A DNA stretch of 64,000 nucleotides from Kiloniella litopenaei (GTDB taxonomy: Bacteria > Pseudomonadota > Alphaproteobacteria > Kiloniellales > Kiloniellaceae), in the NCBI RefSeq assembly GCF_000982415.1, contig NZ_LANI01000006.1, forward strand, positions 55,296 through 119,295, in the 5' to 3' direction. Below the pieces are notes generated by a model, which made no database searches, was not told the origin of the DNA, and saw only the letters and a list, made by a program, of their open reading frames with translations. Made by a program: the position numbers and the translations under genes. Every line of letters begins with the position of its first letter. Positions within the stretch are counted from its first letter, which is position 1. Of this stretch, positions 28,217-37,733 are shown piece after piece.

Positions 28217-28654
28217 ACCTAACCTCTTTATTAAAACCAACTTTGCCTACAGCATCTAGTAAAAAAACCATGAGCAGTATTTCCAACTGCCTTTCTACAC
28301 GTCAGGCAATATCTTTATTTTTTTGCTAATCACTTTTTGCGTCACAATGACATTCCACTGAAAGGAGTGAAGTACTTATATTGTATGTACTGCATTATCT
28401 TCAAGGCATTATACAAACAAGAGAACAACATATAAACTCTCGTTTGCTTATATATAATCAAACCTTATCCACTTCAGTTAAAGTCATAATATGAACTTTA
28501 TTCTATAGATAACAACCAATGAACAATCATAAGATTTTACTGATAAGAATCTAAGAACAGTTTGCCCTGCGAAACTTTACTTATCTCTTCCCAACAAATC
28601 GCTCGACCTATATGACGCCTTAATAATCAAGAGAGACTCAGTCTGTAAAACCGA
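28217..28654. other. 438-base AT-rich intergenic region inside the glycan cluster
   Basis: No credible gene is present on either strand. It separates the end of the 16-gene run (ending at 28655) from the radical SAM gene. It probably holds the promoter of the radical SAM/membrane-protein pair on the minus strand, but I could not pick a convincing -35/-10 pair or a terminator hairpin. Confidence 0.5.
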
Positions 28655-29884
28655 TTAGTTTTCTAAAAACAGCTGATTATAAAGAGCCTCGTAGCCTTCT
28701 ATACAGCTCTCCATAGAAAAGCACTGACGAACTCTTTGTCCAGCCCTCTTCCCCATACTATGCCGAAGAACATTATCTTTTAAAAGCTTCTTCATCGCAT
28801 TTGCCAAATCTTCAGGAGAATGAGGAGGAACAACAAGCCCCGTTTCACCATCTAGCACAGCTTCGGCATTTCCTCCGACAGAAGTTACTATCATGGGAAG
28901 ATTGGCAGCCATGCCTTCGAGCACGGCATTTGAAAATCCCTCTTCGTGTGAAACAAGCAGCCCTATATCAGATGAAGCCCAGATGTCTGTTACGTCATTG
29001 CGTACCCCGAGGAAATGGACGCAATCCTGTAGGTTGTTTTGTTCTACCAAATGTTCCAGCTCACCTTGAATTGACGACGAATCATGACCGACGATCAATA
29101 GAATCCAATCACGGGTTGGTAGCTGTCCGCAAGCGTTGAGAAGATCAAGATGCCCTTTGTATGGGATAAGATTGGCGACAATCGTCATGACCAATCGATC
29201 AGGGGGGATATTTAATGAAACCCTGATTTGTTCCCTTTGAGATAGTGAACTTTCTCTAACCGTAATACCATTATAGATCAGGTGAAGTTTATTCGTTGGT
29301 ACACCTTCGTCTGCTTTGAGCTCATTGACCACTTGTTGGGAGTTGCCAATTACGCCGTGCATTCTTTGATGGAGCCAAAGTTCGATCCCTCGAATAAAGG
29401 CCGGATATTTTTGTTGATAAACATTTAGGCTTCGCCGACTCATCAGTTTTTTGCTCTTTTTGTGTAGCAGGCTTATTGGTCCCAAGAGTAAATAGCTTGC
29501 CGGTAGAAAAAAATGCACAACATCGGGTTTGTTTCGTAAGAGGTAAGAAATAAAAGAGAAGATAGAAGCAACTAAGAGCAAAGGCTTAAAAAGTGCTGAA
29601 TGTTTCGTGAGTGAACTGAAGAGGACTGGCTCAAAAACCTTGACTCCCTTTTCTTCTAATGCAGAGGCTAGTTCGCCCTTTCTGACAAAACAAAAGATAC
29701 TTGGTTTAAAACGTCGACGATCTAGAAGAGGTAGAACGCGTTTCAGGTGTGTTTCCGTTCCGCCGCGCTCCAAAGAACCAATAACGAAGCACAGTTTCTT
29801 TACCTCATTTCCCAAGTCTTTAACCTCATTGTCAGCGTAGTTTAACGGATTCACGGAAGCGGCATTTTTATTGAATATGATCAA
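28655..29884 (-). CDS. Glycosyltransferase family 4 protein
   Basis: A 409-residue GT-B enzyme. After a ~30-residue tail, the N-terminal domain has VIGSLERGGTETHLKRVLP. The C-terminal donor-binding domain has VANLIPYKGHLDLL and the EX7E-type segment EEGFSNAVLEGMAANLPMIV followed by GLVVPPHSPEDLA. It transfers a sugar from a nucleotide donor to a growing glycan at the cytoplasmic face. A hydrophobic patch at ~residues 95-115 may touch the membrane. It is the last gene of the long minus-strand run, 17 bases after the ABC exporter. Confidence 0.92.
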   Translation of the reverse strand: MIIFNKNAASVNPLNYADNEVKDLGNEVKKLCFVIGSLERGGTETHLKRVLPLLDRRRFKPSIFCFVRKGELASALEEKGVKVFEPVLFSSLTKHSALFKPLLLVASIFSFISYLLRNKPDVVHFFLPASYLLLGPISLLHKKSKKLMSRRSLNVYQQKYPAFIRGIELWLHQRMHGVIGNSQQVVNELKADEGVPTNKLHLIYNGITVRESSLSQREQIRVSLNIPPDRLVMTIVANLIPYKGHLDLLNACGQLPTRDWILLIVGHDSSSIQGELEHLVEQNNLQDCVHFLGVRNDVTDIWASSDIGLLVSHEEGFSNAVLEGMAANLPMIVTSVGGNAEAVLDGETGLVVPPHSPEDLANAMKKLLKDNVLRHSMGKRAGQRVRQCFSMESCIEGYEALYNQLFLEN

Positions 29885-29901
29885 AGATCACATTTGTTCT
29901 A

Positions 29902-31803
29902 CTATTTCTGTTTTAATTCTTCAGAGTTCTCAACATCTTTACGTTCCTGGAGATGGTTTGCGCCCTCTATTCGAGCAGATACTACATCAGCGTCTTGTTG
30001 CTCTGTGTCGTGGTGCTGGTGACGTAAAAACTCATAAAATCGACCTTTGTGCTCTTTTAATTCATCCCATGTACCGCTTTCGATTAAACGTCCTTCCTCT
30101 ACCACACATATTTTGTCTGCGTTCCGTACTGTTGAGATCCTGTGAGCGATCGAGATCACTGTAATATGTCCGTGAAGTCTCGATATAGCTTCCAGCACAC
30201 GCTTCTCTGATTCCGAATCTAGTGCTGAAGTCGCCTCATCCAGGATGAGAAGCATTTTGTCCCCGACAAGGGCTCGGGCCAAGCCAAGCCTTTGGCGTTG
30301 CCCCCCAGACAAGCGAACACCTCTATCGCCTACTGCAGCGTCGTAACCCCCAGGGAGCTTCAGGATGAAGTCTTCGGCATTGGCAGCCCGTGCGGCTTTT
30401 TGGATTTCTTCGTCACTTGCTTCTGGATTTCCGAAACGCAAATTATCACGAATAGTAGCGTTGAAGAGGAAGGTTTCTTGTCCAACATATCCGACCTGTT
30501 GGCGCCAGGAAGGGAGATCCAAATTTTCGAGAGGGTGTTCCCCAATAAGAACTTTTCCGGAATGGGGATCCGTCAAACCCAAAATACAATCTATTAATGT
30601 GGTCTTACCTGAGCCCGAAGGGCCAATGATCGCAGTCATTTGCCGGCTTGGAATTCGCAAATCTAAACCTTGGATGACTTTATGGTCACCATAGTTAATA
30701 TGAAGTGCCTCGAAAGATATGTCAGCTGCAATGTTATTTGTAACCTTGTGCTGTTCGGGTCGAATATATTGGGAAGCAGCCTCCGCACTTTGCGTTAACT
30801 CCAAGACCTTGCCGACAGCCGGGAAAATTGAGTTCATTGTCTGCAGGTGCTGCTGCATTTGCATGATCCGTGGATACAGTCTGATGAAAGCAGCAATCAC
30901 CAAGAGAATAAGTTCAAGAGGGATATTCAGTGTTCCTGCTCCAGCGACAAAGAGGCCTGCGAATAATATTATTCCGAAGCCTTCAAAAGTCGCTCGAATC
31001 AGATAGGGATCGAAGGAGTTTATCGTTGAGAGGCGTCGCAGCTCTTCAGAATCCTGTTCAACACGATTGTAAACATCCCGTTCCGACGCGTAGGCCTTTA
31101 TCGTCTTCATGCCAGAGAATATTTCACCGACAAAAGTTGTGATTTTCTCATTTTGGGCAACAGATTCCTGTCCAATCACCCGAGCACGCACAACGATCCA
31201 GCGGGTAGAAAATACGGCGACCAAACCTCCAGCTATGAGTGAGAGAGTGGTCAGCGGCGAGGCCATCAAGCTAAGACCAATGTACACACAAGTTACGATG
31301 AGGCCTGCGATGAATTGAAAAATTAAATAAAATGCCCCACCAGCGCGGAAAACTTCCATGACGATGGCATTAACAAAATCTCCAGATCTGTTGGAGGCAA
31401 TAAACCCCCAACGAGCGTGCAAGCAAGCCCTCAATAATTTAAGTCGCCACTCTTTCACCAAAGCGTTTTGTACATTTGCAGAAATCCACCCCTGACAAAT
31501 GTATATTGCCGCCTGAGCAATGACGATTGTAACAAAGAGTGTCAGGATTGTTGGAAGATCAGGAGAGAGTCCCAGATAGTCAAAGCTTTTGGATAATGCT
31601 TTCTCCAATAGAGAAGTTTCTGTGCCTGTTCCCCCAAGACCTAACAGGTTAAGGAGTGGCAAAACCAAGGCCATTGTTAAACCTTCAGTCACGCCTGCAA
31701 GCACCATTACGCTTAATAAGATTGGTGTACGAATGGGGAAGTGGTCTAGCAAGCCGCGAATAAGCTTCTTCCCAACAACAAGGAGCGATGTTGCTTGGCT
31801 CAT
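29902..31803 (-). CDS. MsbA/PglK-like ABC exporter
   Basis: A 633-residue half-transporter: a six-helix membrane domain (~20-330) fused to an ATPase. Motifs are Walker A GPSGSGKTTLIDC, Q-loop YVGQET, signature LSGGQRQRLGLARAL, Walker B LLILDEATSALD and switch His in SIAHRIST. The fused architecture differs from Wzm/Wzt O-antigen exporters and resembles lipid or lipid-linked-oligosaccharide flippases (MsbA, PglK). No Wzx or Wzy is visible in the window, so it is the best candidate flippase for the cluster's product. It overlaps the next upstream gene by four bases. Confidence 0.92.
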   Translation of the reverse strand: MSQATSLLVVGKKLIRGLLDHFPIRTPILLSVMVLAGVTEGLTMALVLPLLNLLGLGGTGTETSLLEKALSKSFDYLGLSPDLPTILTLFVTIVIAQAAIYICQGWISANVQNALVKEWRLKLLRACLHARWGFIASNRSGDFVNAIVMEVFRAGGAFYLIFQFIAGLIVTCVYIGLSLMASPLTTLSLIAGGLVAVFSTRWIVVRARVIGQESVAQNEKITTFVGEIFSGMKTIKAYASERDVYNRVEQDSEELRRLSTINSFDPYLIRATFEGFGIILFAGLFVAGAGTLNIPLELILLVIAAFIRLYPRIMQMQQHLQTMNSIFPAVGKVLELTQSAEAASQYIRPEQHKVTNNIAADISFEALHINYGDHKVIQGLDLRIPSRQMTAIIGPSGSGKTTLIDCILGLTDPHSGKVLIGEHPLENLDLPSWRQQVGYVGQETFLFNATIRDNLRFGNPEASDEEIQKAARAANAEDFILKLPGGYDAAVGDRGVRLSGGQRQRLGLARALVGDKMLLILDEATSALDSESEKRVLEAISRLHGHITVISIAHRISTVRNADKICVVEEGRLIESGTWDELKEHKGRFYEFLRHQHHDTEQQDADVVSARIEGANHLQERKDVENSEELKQK

Positions 31804-32993
31804 CGTTGTACGCTTTCGTTCTTCTCCTGTTTTAGGACGATTTCACCATTTTCAAAAAATGCCCCGTAAAAAGTTTTATTAGCAATAGCGGAGACAACTC
31901 TCGCAAACTGTCGCCCTCTTGCTTCAACAGTGTGGTGCCGCAACACCACTGATTGCCCCTCCTGTGCAATTCTTTGGGCGCGATCAGGATTTTTTCGGAG
32001 ATCGTTTGTCAAATCGGATAATTCTTCAGGTTGTGAGATAATCGCGTTTATACCATTATGAAAGCCTAACGCTTCAAAGCCGTTGCAGGGGGTACAGACC
32101 ATTAACGCACCTGATGCGGGAATCTCGAAAAACTTGCGAATAGGCATCATTAATCCAGATCCACATGTAAAGACATAGCGACTGTTTTCCATTCCAAGCT
32201 GAAATAGGTTGTTGAGCAGTTTGATGCGCCACTGTGATTCGTTGGGAAAAATCCCGATGCGCCGTAACAGGTCAAAATAGCGCAAATAGGTACCTCGCAT
32301 GGGTTTCAATTTTGCATTTTTTAAGTGTAACATGGCGGACCGTCGGGCGGCGTAACTGGCTCCCGGTACATTCCATTCTGTGGCGCGTGCCTGGAGTGGC
32401 CTAAAGGAGAATTCACCGCTATGAACCATATGGTGGAAGGGAACGATATCACTGCCGCGCCGTTTTAAAAAATCAAACCATTGATTGTTAGCCTTGCCGC
32501 CCCAGACCTCTTGATCTGCATTTGTATTGGATACGGCTTTCCAGAACTGATCTGAAAAGCCGAACATATAGTCACAACAATCGAGGCGGTCGATATGAAA
32601 GTTTGTAAAATTGTAATAATCAGATTCTAAAAGAACAGCTGCTTTGGGGAAAGGTACTCGATAGAAGGCCTCCCGAATGTTGTTCAACTGAAATAGGAGG
32701 CGGTGGGGGAAGTAGCATTGATAGGAGCGGCGGTAGCCTTCGGGTATTTTCTCCCAAATTGTTGATAAGAGGATATGAGACGTTGTCAATACCATATCGA
32801 AAGGGCCATGATTTTCTATGTAATCATCTAGACCGCGGTCCAAGACGTTTTCGGACACATAGCCTGGACCGAAAAAGGTGGAGGTACAATGAGAATCGAG
32901 AACAAGAGGGAGCAATGTCCTCGTTGGGTTAATAAAGGCTGCATTTATGTCTAAAAAGAGTATACGAGAGAGCCGAGAATTATGCACGATCAA
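31800..32993 (-). CDS. Glycosyltransferase with CgeB-like C-terminal domain
   Basis: A 397-residue protein. Its last ~120 residues contain KFFEIPASGALMVC, then NGINAIISQPEELSDL and a run of basic/His residues. This is the pattern of the glycosyl transferases group 1 domain found in CgeB/SpaE-like proteins. The N-terminal part (RILFLDINAAF onward) is consistent with a GT-B acceptor domain. Sugar specificity is unknown. It overlaps the C45-type gene by 14 bases at its start and the ABC exporter by four at its end, so it is translationally coupled on both sides. Confidence 0.78.
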   Translation of the reverse strand: MIVHNSRLSRILFLDINAAFINPTRTLLPLVLDSHCTSTFFGPGYVSENVLDRGLDDYIENHGPFDMVLTTSHILLSTIWEKIPEGYRRSYQCYFPHRLLFQLNNIREAFYRVPFPKAAVLLESDYYNFTNFHIDRLDCCDYMFGFSDQFWKAVSNTNADQEVWGGKANNQWFDFLKRRGSDIVPFHHMVHSGEFSFRPLQARATEWNVPGASYAARRSAMLHLKNAKLKPMRGTYLRYFDLLRRIGIFPNESQWRIKLLNNLFQLGMENSRYVFTCGSGLMMPIRKFFEIPASGALMVCTPCNGFEALGFHNGINAIISQPEELSDLTNDLRKNPDRAQRIAQEGQSVVLRHHTVEARGRQFARVVSAIANKTFYGAFFENGEIVLKQEKNESVQR

Positions 32994-34155
32994 ATATATC
33001 CTCTAAATGAATTTCCCGACATTTGGGGCGAGAGGGGACTGAACCATTCCATGATTTAAAGACTCCCTTCCTAAAATCGATTAAGTATGAGGCTGATGTC
33101 CAACCAATATCTGGTGTTTTCCCATATCTGCACCAAGCCCCTGTGCCTTGGGTGGAGCGTAACAATACTTCTAAGTCTTCAGGGGTCTTAGGCGCTAGAT
33201 TGCGAGCAAAATCATAACGCTCATGTGACAATTTGAGGAGCAATCGCGTATTACTTGAGTTCGTGTCGTTTAAAGGTTGCATTTCTTGAGCGAGAAAGTG
33301 ATTAACCGCAATACCTGCATCTGATTTTATAAATGAAACTTGTCGTGATCCGCTTGATATTTCCGCTTGGGCAAGTTCACCATCTTTGTCAGTGATAAGA
33401 AGGTTTGCTCCTCCATTCAATGGTTCAAACAAGCGATTCTGTTCTAATAAGAACATTGTCTGACGAGTGTTATATCCATGCACAAGTATCCAGAACGGGA
33501 GAAGGTACACAGGGAGAATTTCATCTTGCTGGAATAGGGGAGGCACTGCAAGGGTATTAACAGAAGCTCCCATTACAGCCAGACCATATTGATTGACACC
33601 TATTGTAGGCCAAGGAAGCCCCAGTGCGAAGTGAGCCAGGATCTGAGGGCCGCCATTTGGGGAAAATAGCGCTGGTGCTGAGATCACGGTTGGCCCTAAG
33701 TCCAAATTACCGCCTAGGGAAGTGCACCTTCCTTTTCCATCTAGCAGAGCGTACGCTCCGCATGAGATAAGGTTGTTAATTTCTGGGTTAGCCAATAAGG
33801 GCCAGACAGCCAACATTACCCCTTCTTGCTCGTCAAGGCCTAAATATTTAGACCAGCCACAAAGTAAATCAGAATACTGGGGGAAACTTTTTTTTATGCT
33901 TTTTTGTAGGACATTTGCTCTTTTTCTAAGAGTGTTATCTTGTGTGCTTCTAAGGTTTTCAATGATTTGACTGAACAAATTCCTATGACGAGCTTCGCTG
34001 GAAGTTTGTGCTAATTGTTTTCCAATATCCCGCCAAGATCCTGAAAAATGGAAAATCCCCGCCTTGCTGTCAAAAAAAGCTGTGTCAGGTGAAATTCGTG
34101 TATTCCACGATTGATATAATTCAATAATTCGGACTATTCGCTGCCGCAAATTCAT
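32980..34155 (-). CDS. C45-like Ntn hydrolase/acyltransferase
   Basis: A 391-residue protein resembling acyl-CoA:6-aminopenicillanate acyltransferase (peptidase family C45). An N-terminal helical part with HFSGSWRDIGKQLAQ precedes SCGAYALLDGKGRC (Cys132) and SLGGNLDLG. In the family the precursor self-cleaves just before this Cys, which becomes the nucleophile, and the GxNxD stretch follows it. Later IGVNQYGLAVMGASVN fits the Ntn beta sheet. Such enzymes hydrolyse or transfer amide-bound acyl groups. No signal peptide is visible, so it should act in the cytoplasm. It lies between two glycosyltransferase genes with overlaps of 14 and 4 bases, an unusual setting. The assignment rests on motif pattern only. 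Confidence 0.72.
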   Translation of the reverse strand: MNLRQRIVRIIELYQSWNTRISPDTAFFDSKAGIFHFSGSWRDIGKQLAQTSSEARHRNLFSQIIENLRSTQDNTLRKRANVLQKSIKKSFPQYSDLLCGWSKYLGLDEQEGVMLAVWPLLANPEINNLISCGAYALLDGKGRCTSLGGNLDLGPTVISAPALFSPNGGPQILAHFALGLPWPTIGVNQYGLAVMGASVNTLAVPPLFQQDEILPVYLLPFWILVHGYNTRQTMFLLEQNRLFEPLNGGANLLITDKDGELAQAEISSGSRQVSFIKSDAGIAVNHFLAQEMQPLNDTNSSNTRLLLKLSHERYDFARNLAPKTPEDLEVLLRSTQGTGAWCRYGKTPDIGWTSASYLIDFRKGVFKSWNGSVPSRPKCREIHLEDIFDRA

Positions 34156-35447
34156 AGGAGGGTACCTGTTTTACCAATCAAGGGATTTCGATATGCTAAG
34201 CCAATAGCTTCTATATTCCATTTTTCCTTAGCGTAGTCAGCGGATTTTTGTTGGAAATTGGCTGCACTTGTTTCTTCTTCCAATAGGTCTTTGAAAACAG
34301 TCGCTGCAGCTTCCAGATCTCTATCCGGAATAAAGATTATTGGACCGTCTCCTGCAATAGCTCTATGGGGGAGATTATCGTATGCAACTATGCAGCAACC
34401 AGCATATAGTGCTTCTGCTAACGCTGTACCACTATAGGGAGCAAAACAATAGTCTGCATTACAAGCGATCCTAAAAACTACAGAGTTAGGTAATGCATCA
34501 AATATCTTGATTTTATCCTGCAGCCCTTGTTCGGCCACCAAGCCCACAAGGTGCGGCTTTAGTGTTCCTCCACCAGCCATAATTAGTGTGAAATCTAACC
34601 CTTGATCATCTAGTCGTTGTGCTAGTTGTATGCAGTCTACTGGGTGTTTTTCTTCTTCAAAGCGACCAACAAATAAAATCCAAGGTTTAGAAAAGTGTCT
34701 AAGTTCCGCAGGTAGATCGATATATTGTTTGGCCGTATTGAGGGCAGAAATATCTAGTTGATGTAAGTAGGGCCAGATTTTGTCTTCTTTCATGCCTAGA
34801 GACAGGTAGAAATCTTTACGGAAGGAGGGAGCTCCAACGTATGCGTCGAAAACACGATAGACAATACGATACCAAATTTTTAAGGTTTTCTGGAGAAGAG
34901 TACTATAACCTTCTTGATGCTGTAGAATGTCCTCCCAAAAGGCTTCAATAAAACTGACAATTCGGTGGCGAGTGGTGAGTTTCAATAACAGGCCAACTAC
35001 TGCTTGATTATGAGGTCCACCAAGCATGATGACATCGTGTTCTAGTGCTAAAGAATGACATTTTATAAATGCAAAAATCAGTCGTATTGCTTTACGTGTC
35101 AACGAAAGCCACGCAGGAAAGTTTGGGGGAACCAATTCGACGAAATGAACGGTTTGGGAGAGCTGCTCTACAACATTTTCTTTCCCGAGTGGGATGACGA
35201 CTGTTACCTTTGGGAGAATTTGCGCAGGATTGTAGGTCATATCCGCGGCATTAGGGGTTAGCAGAAGTCCCTTGGCACGCGCTTCTGCTAACCCTGTATA
35301 ACCAATATATAAAAGCCTTGGATCTTTGGGGGTTTGAGGTGAGGCCTTGTGGCGAAAAATGCTAAGTAGAAAAATGCCTATAGCGGTGAAGAGAAGCATT
35401 AGTGTAGCCGTTAGCAGGTCAAAGACGACAAGCAGGTTTCTCTTCAT
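34152..35447 (-). CDS. Membrane-anchored glycosyltransferase (GT-B, family 1/4-like)
   Basis: A 431-residue protein with one N-terminal membrane helix (residues ~5-30, LTATLMLLFTAIGIFLLSIF). A GT-B fold follows, with WILFVGRFEEEKHPVDC beginning the donor domain and FAPYSGTALAEALYAGCCIVAY as the nucleotide-sugar site with an acidic residue. The anchored topology resembles monotopic glycosyltransferases that work on lipid-linked intermediates at the inner leaflet. It overlaps the C45-like gene by four bases. Confidence 0.87.
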   Translation of the reverse strand: MKRNLLVVFDLLTATLMLLFTAIGIFLLSIFRHKASPQTPKDPRLLYIGYTGLAEARAKGLLLTPNAADMTYNPAQILPKVTVVIPLGKENVVEQLSQTVHFVELVPPNFPAWLSLTRKAIRLIFAFIKCHSLALEHDVIMLGGPHNQAVVGLLLKLTTRHRIVSFIEAFWEDILQHQEGYSTLLQKTLKIWYRIVYRVFDAYVGAPSFRKDFYLSLGMKEDKIWPYLHQLDISALNTAKQYIDLPAELRHFSKPWILFVGRFEEEKHPVDCIQLAQRLDDQGLDFTLIMAGGGTLKPHLVGLVAEQGLQDKIKIFDALPNSVVFRIACNADYCFAPYSGTALAEALYAGCCIVAYDNLPHRAIAGDGPIIFIPDRDLEAAATVFKDLLEEETSAANFQQKSADYAKEKWNIEAIGLAYRNPLIGKTGTLL

Positions 35448-35465
35448 TCGGTTAGTTCCGCACCC

Positions 35466-36644
35466 TTAGGGGCGTATGCTCCAAGATTGAATTTTTTCAT
35501 CAGTTTGTGCAATTTTAGCTTCCATTGTTTTTAAATAACAAGGATTGGCAGAAAAAATGACATCTGTAACTCCAAGCTCTTTCATTTGTGCAAGAGAAAC
35601 AATAGGTTTACCTAGCCTTTGGCTTCCTTGGATATGGATATTGTCATCAACGAAACAGGTCACTGAATCTGCGGGTAATAAGCCTGAAGAGATGGCGGCC
35701 AAGCCTAGTACGCCTGTGCCATAAATACCTATTTTTCTTGGATTACGACGAACTTCTAAGCCCAAGGATTTATAGCAACTGAGGGCATACTCTAACCAAA
35801 CCACCGAAGCCTTTGCAATTTCCTCTTCCGTCTTGATGTCGGGTTTACGTGGTGAGGACGTATCGGTCCGTTTTTTGATCACTGCCCACATTGGGACTCT
35901 TGAGTTATCGATAAAGGAATTGACAATCTTACCACCCGCTCTCTCAATCATGTAGCGGAAGGTAGACGGGGAAAAACGAGTCAAGTGATCATAAACAATC
36001 AGGTCGGATGGATTGTTTTCAAAATTTGGAACCGAGAGGAAAAGATGATCACCATCCGAAATAAGATCAAGTAGTTGCTTGACGAATTCTGTTGGTTGGG
36101 GGACGTGTTCAACAACTCCAACACTGACAACAAGATTAAACTTGTCATTCAGATATGGACTGTTTTCTAGTGTGCCTTCGTGTATGTTAACATTCGGTAA
36201 AATTCGACGAAAGACACTACGTGCGTTTGCGCTAGGCTCGACTGCGGCAAGCTCCCAGCCCGGGTATTTATTTTGAAAGCTTCGCATAAAGAGCCCCTTA
36301 CCTGCGCCCACTTCAAGTAAACAACCTGTTGTCGGAATTCCAACTTTTTCATCAATAAAATCCAACATTTCATCATTGAGGTCACGGCCTACGGCCTTGC
36401 TACTGGATGTATAGTTGAATTGTGCATTCACAGAATCGTTTAGTAGTGCATAAGTTTCGGTGTAGAAACGTGATGTATCTTCTCTTGTACCGCCTTGATT
36501 AACAACTGATCCACAAGAGCGGCACTGCAGGTTTTGGATTGCGACAGAAGAAGCTTCACTATCACTAGAAATAGAGAAAGAAAACCCCGCCAAAGCCACC
36601 AACTTCGGTGCGTCACATACTGGGCACGTTTCTAATTTTGTCAT
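35466..36644 (-). CDS. Three-part class I SAM-dependent methyltransferase with N-terminal zinc motif
   Basis: A 392-residue protein. Two Cys pairs (CPVCDAPK and CRSCGS) form a probable zinc site. A Rossmann methyltransferase core contains LLEVGAGKGLFMRSF, VVSVGVVEHV and a C-terminal extension, YGTGVLGLAAISSG. This three-part architecture matches sugar C-methyltransferases (TylCIII/TcaB9-like) and their relatives, including some that act on CDP- or TDP-ketosugars. Its substrate is not identifiable here. It abuts the ATP-grasp gene directly (stop and start adjacent). Confidence 0.85.
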   Translation of the reverse strand: MTKLETCPVCDAPKLVALAGFSFSISSDSEASSVAIQNLQCRSCGSVVNQGGTREDTSRFYTETYALLNDSVNAQFNYTSSSKAVGRDLNDEMLDFIDEKVGIPTTGCLLEVGAGKGLFMRSFQNKYPGWELAAVEPSANARSVFRRILPNVNIHEGTLENSPYLNDKFNLVVSVGVVEHVPQPTEFVKQLLDLISDGDHLFLSVPNFENNPSDLIVYDHLTRFSPSTFRYMIERAGGKIVNSFIDNSRVPMWAVIKKRTDTSSPRKPDIKTEEEIAKASVVWLEYALSCYKSLGLEVRRNPRKIGIYGTGVLGLAAISSGLLPADSVTCFVDDNIHIQGSQRLGKPIVSLAQMKELGVTDVIFSANPCYLKTMEAKIAQTDEKIQSWSIRP

Positions 36645-37733
36645 TTAATATTCGCTCCATAGGCGGACTGTTTGTTCAGAAGCTTTACTCTCAATTAAAG
36701 ATCGTAAAACAAATCCTTTGTTGTAGGAAAAACGAGGAGATATTTTTTCACCAAAAACGTGTTTACGCAGTAGGATGTCTGGCTCGTTATAGTCCATCAT
36801 TGCGCGAATTGATGTTGTGCCAGAGAAGCGCGGGTTGATTTCAAAGGTTTTGAAGCCGTTTGGCGTCATACGCCCTTGAATATTGATTGCTCCGCGTACA
36901 TCTAAAGCGGCAGCAATTTTCTCGCAGGTTTGAAGGACTTCACGATCATCGCAAACTTCCCCCATACTAATACCGGAACTAATAACCAGATGCTGCCCTA
37001 ATTCTTCTTTGCCAGTGTTGTTAGGAGTGGATATGCGAAGATTAAGAGCGCTCTTTAACTCCCGCCGAACGGCAATTGAGTTGATAAAGTTTCCATCAAG
37101 GTCGTGAAGAACACCGACTGTATACTCAGTTTGAGGTGTTCCGACATACTCCTGTACCATGATTGGGTTTTCTGCACTCGCGTGTAATAGAACGAATACT
37201 GCGTCTAATTCAGCATTGTTTTGAACAATATAGCAGTCTTTGGAGCCTCCTGATCCGACATGGGGCTTGACTATAAGAGGAAAAAGTTCGAGTGATTTTG
37301 CGTCTTCTGCATTTTCAGCAAGAATATAGCGAGGGGGGGCGAAACCAACCGACTGCAAAAACTCTGAAGAACGAACCTTATCTAAGCACATCTCGATTAC
37401 TTCAGCCTTATTGATAGGTAGCAGTATACCTTCTGACCCGAATCTATCGCGCGCTCGACTGTACGCAAGAAGTTCGGGTTCACATCCGTGAAATACCGCA
37501 CAAATATCGTGAGCCTTACATATTTTTAATACAGAATCGATAAACTCGGGAGATGTTGCAGATGGAAGAGTAATAGCTTTATCAACATAGTTAAACTGTG
37601 GGCAGTTTCGATTCATGTCCCCGCCAAATATACGGTAACGATCCCCATCAGCCCACTTTAGTGCTTTCAGAATTTGTTCACCATGGCCACCCCCGCCAAT
37701 CGCGGTGATTAGTACATTAATCTTGTCGTTCAT
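36645..37733 (-). CDS. ATP-grasp ligase (CarB/PylC-like)
   Basis: A 362-residue protein. The N-terminal Rossmann-like pre-ATP-grasp domain begins LITAIGGGGHGEQILKAL. The ATP-grasp domain shows FPLIVKPHVGSGGSKD and, near the end, INIQGRMTPNGFKTFEINPRFSGTT, which carries the metal-binding Glu and Asn. These enzymes activate a carboxylate as acyl phosphate and join it to an amine or thiol. In a glycan operon the likely role is attaching an amino acid or similar carboxylate to an amino sugar, which is inference. Its start overlaps the phosphoesterase stop by four bases. Confidence 0.87.
   Translation of the reverse strand: MNDKINVLITAIGGGGHGEQILKALKWADGDRYRIFGGDMNRNCPQFNYVDKAITLPSATSPEFIDSVLKICKAHDICAVFHGCEPELLAYSRARDRFGSEGILLPINKAEVIEMCLDKVRSSEFLQSVGFAPPRYILAENAEDAKSLELFPLIVKPHVGSGGSKDCYIVQNNAELDAVFVLLHASAENPIMVQEYVGTPQTEYTVGVLHDLDGNFINSIAVRRELKSALNLRISTPNNTGKEELGQHLVISSGISMGEVCDDREVLQTCEKIAAALDVRGAINIQGRMTPNGFKTFEINPRFSGTTSIRAMMDYNEPDILLRKHVFGEKISPRFSYNKGFVLRSLIESKASEQTVRLWSEY

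Noticed and set aside
36645..37733. Carbamoyl phosphate synthase fragment
   Set aside because: It has a full-length ATP-grasp architecture of its own with an intact N-terminal domain and tight operon coupling, so it is not a broken carB.
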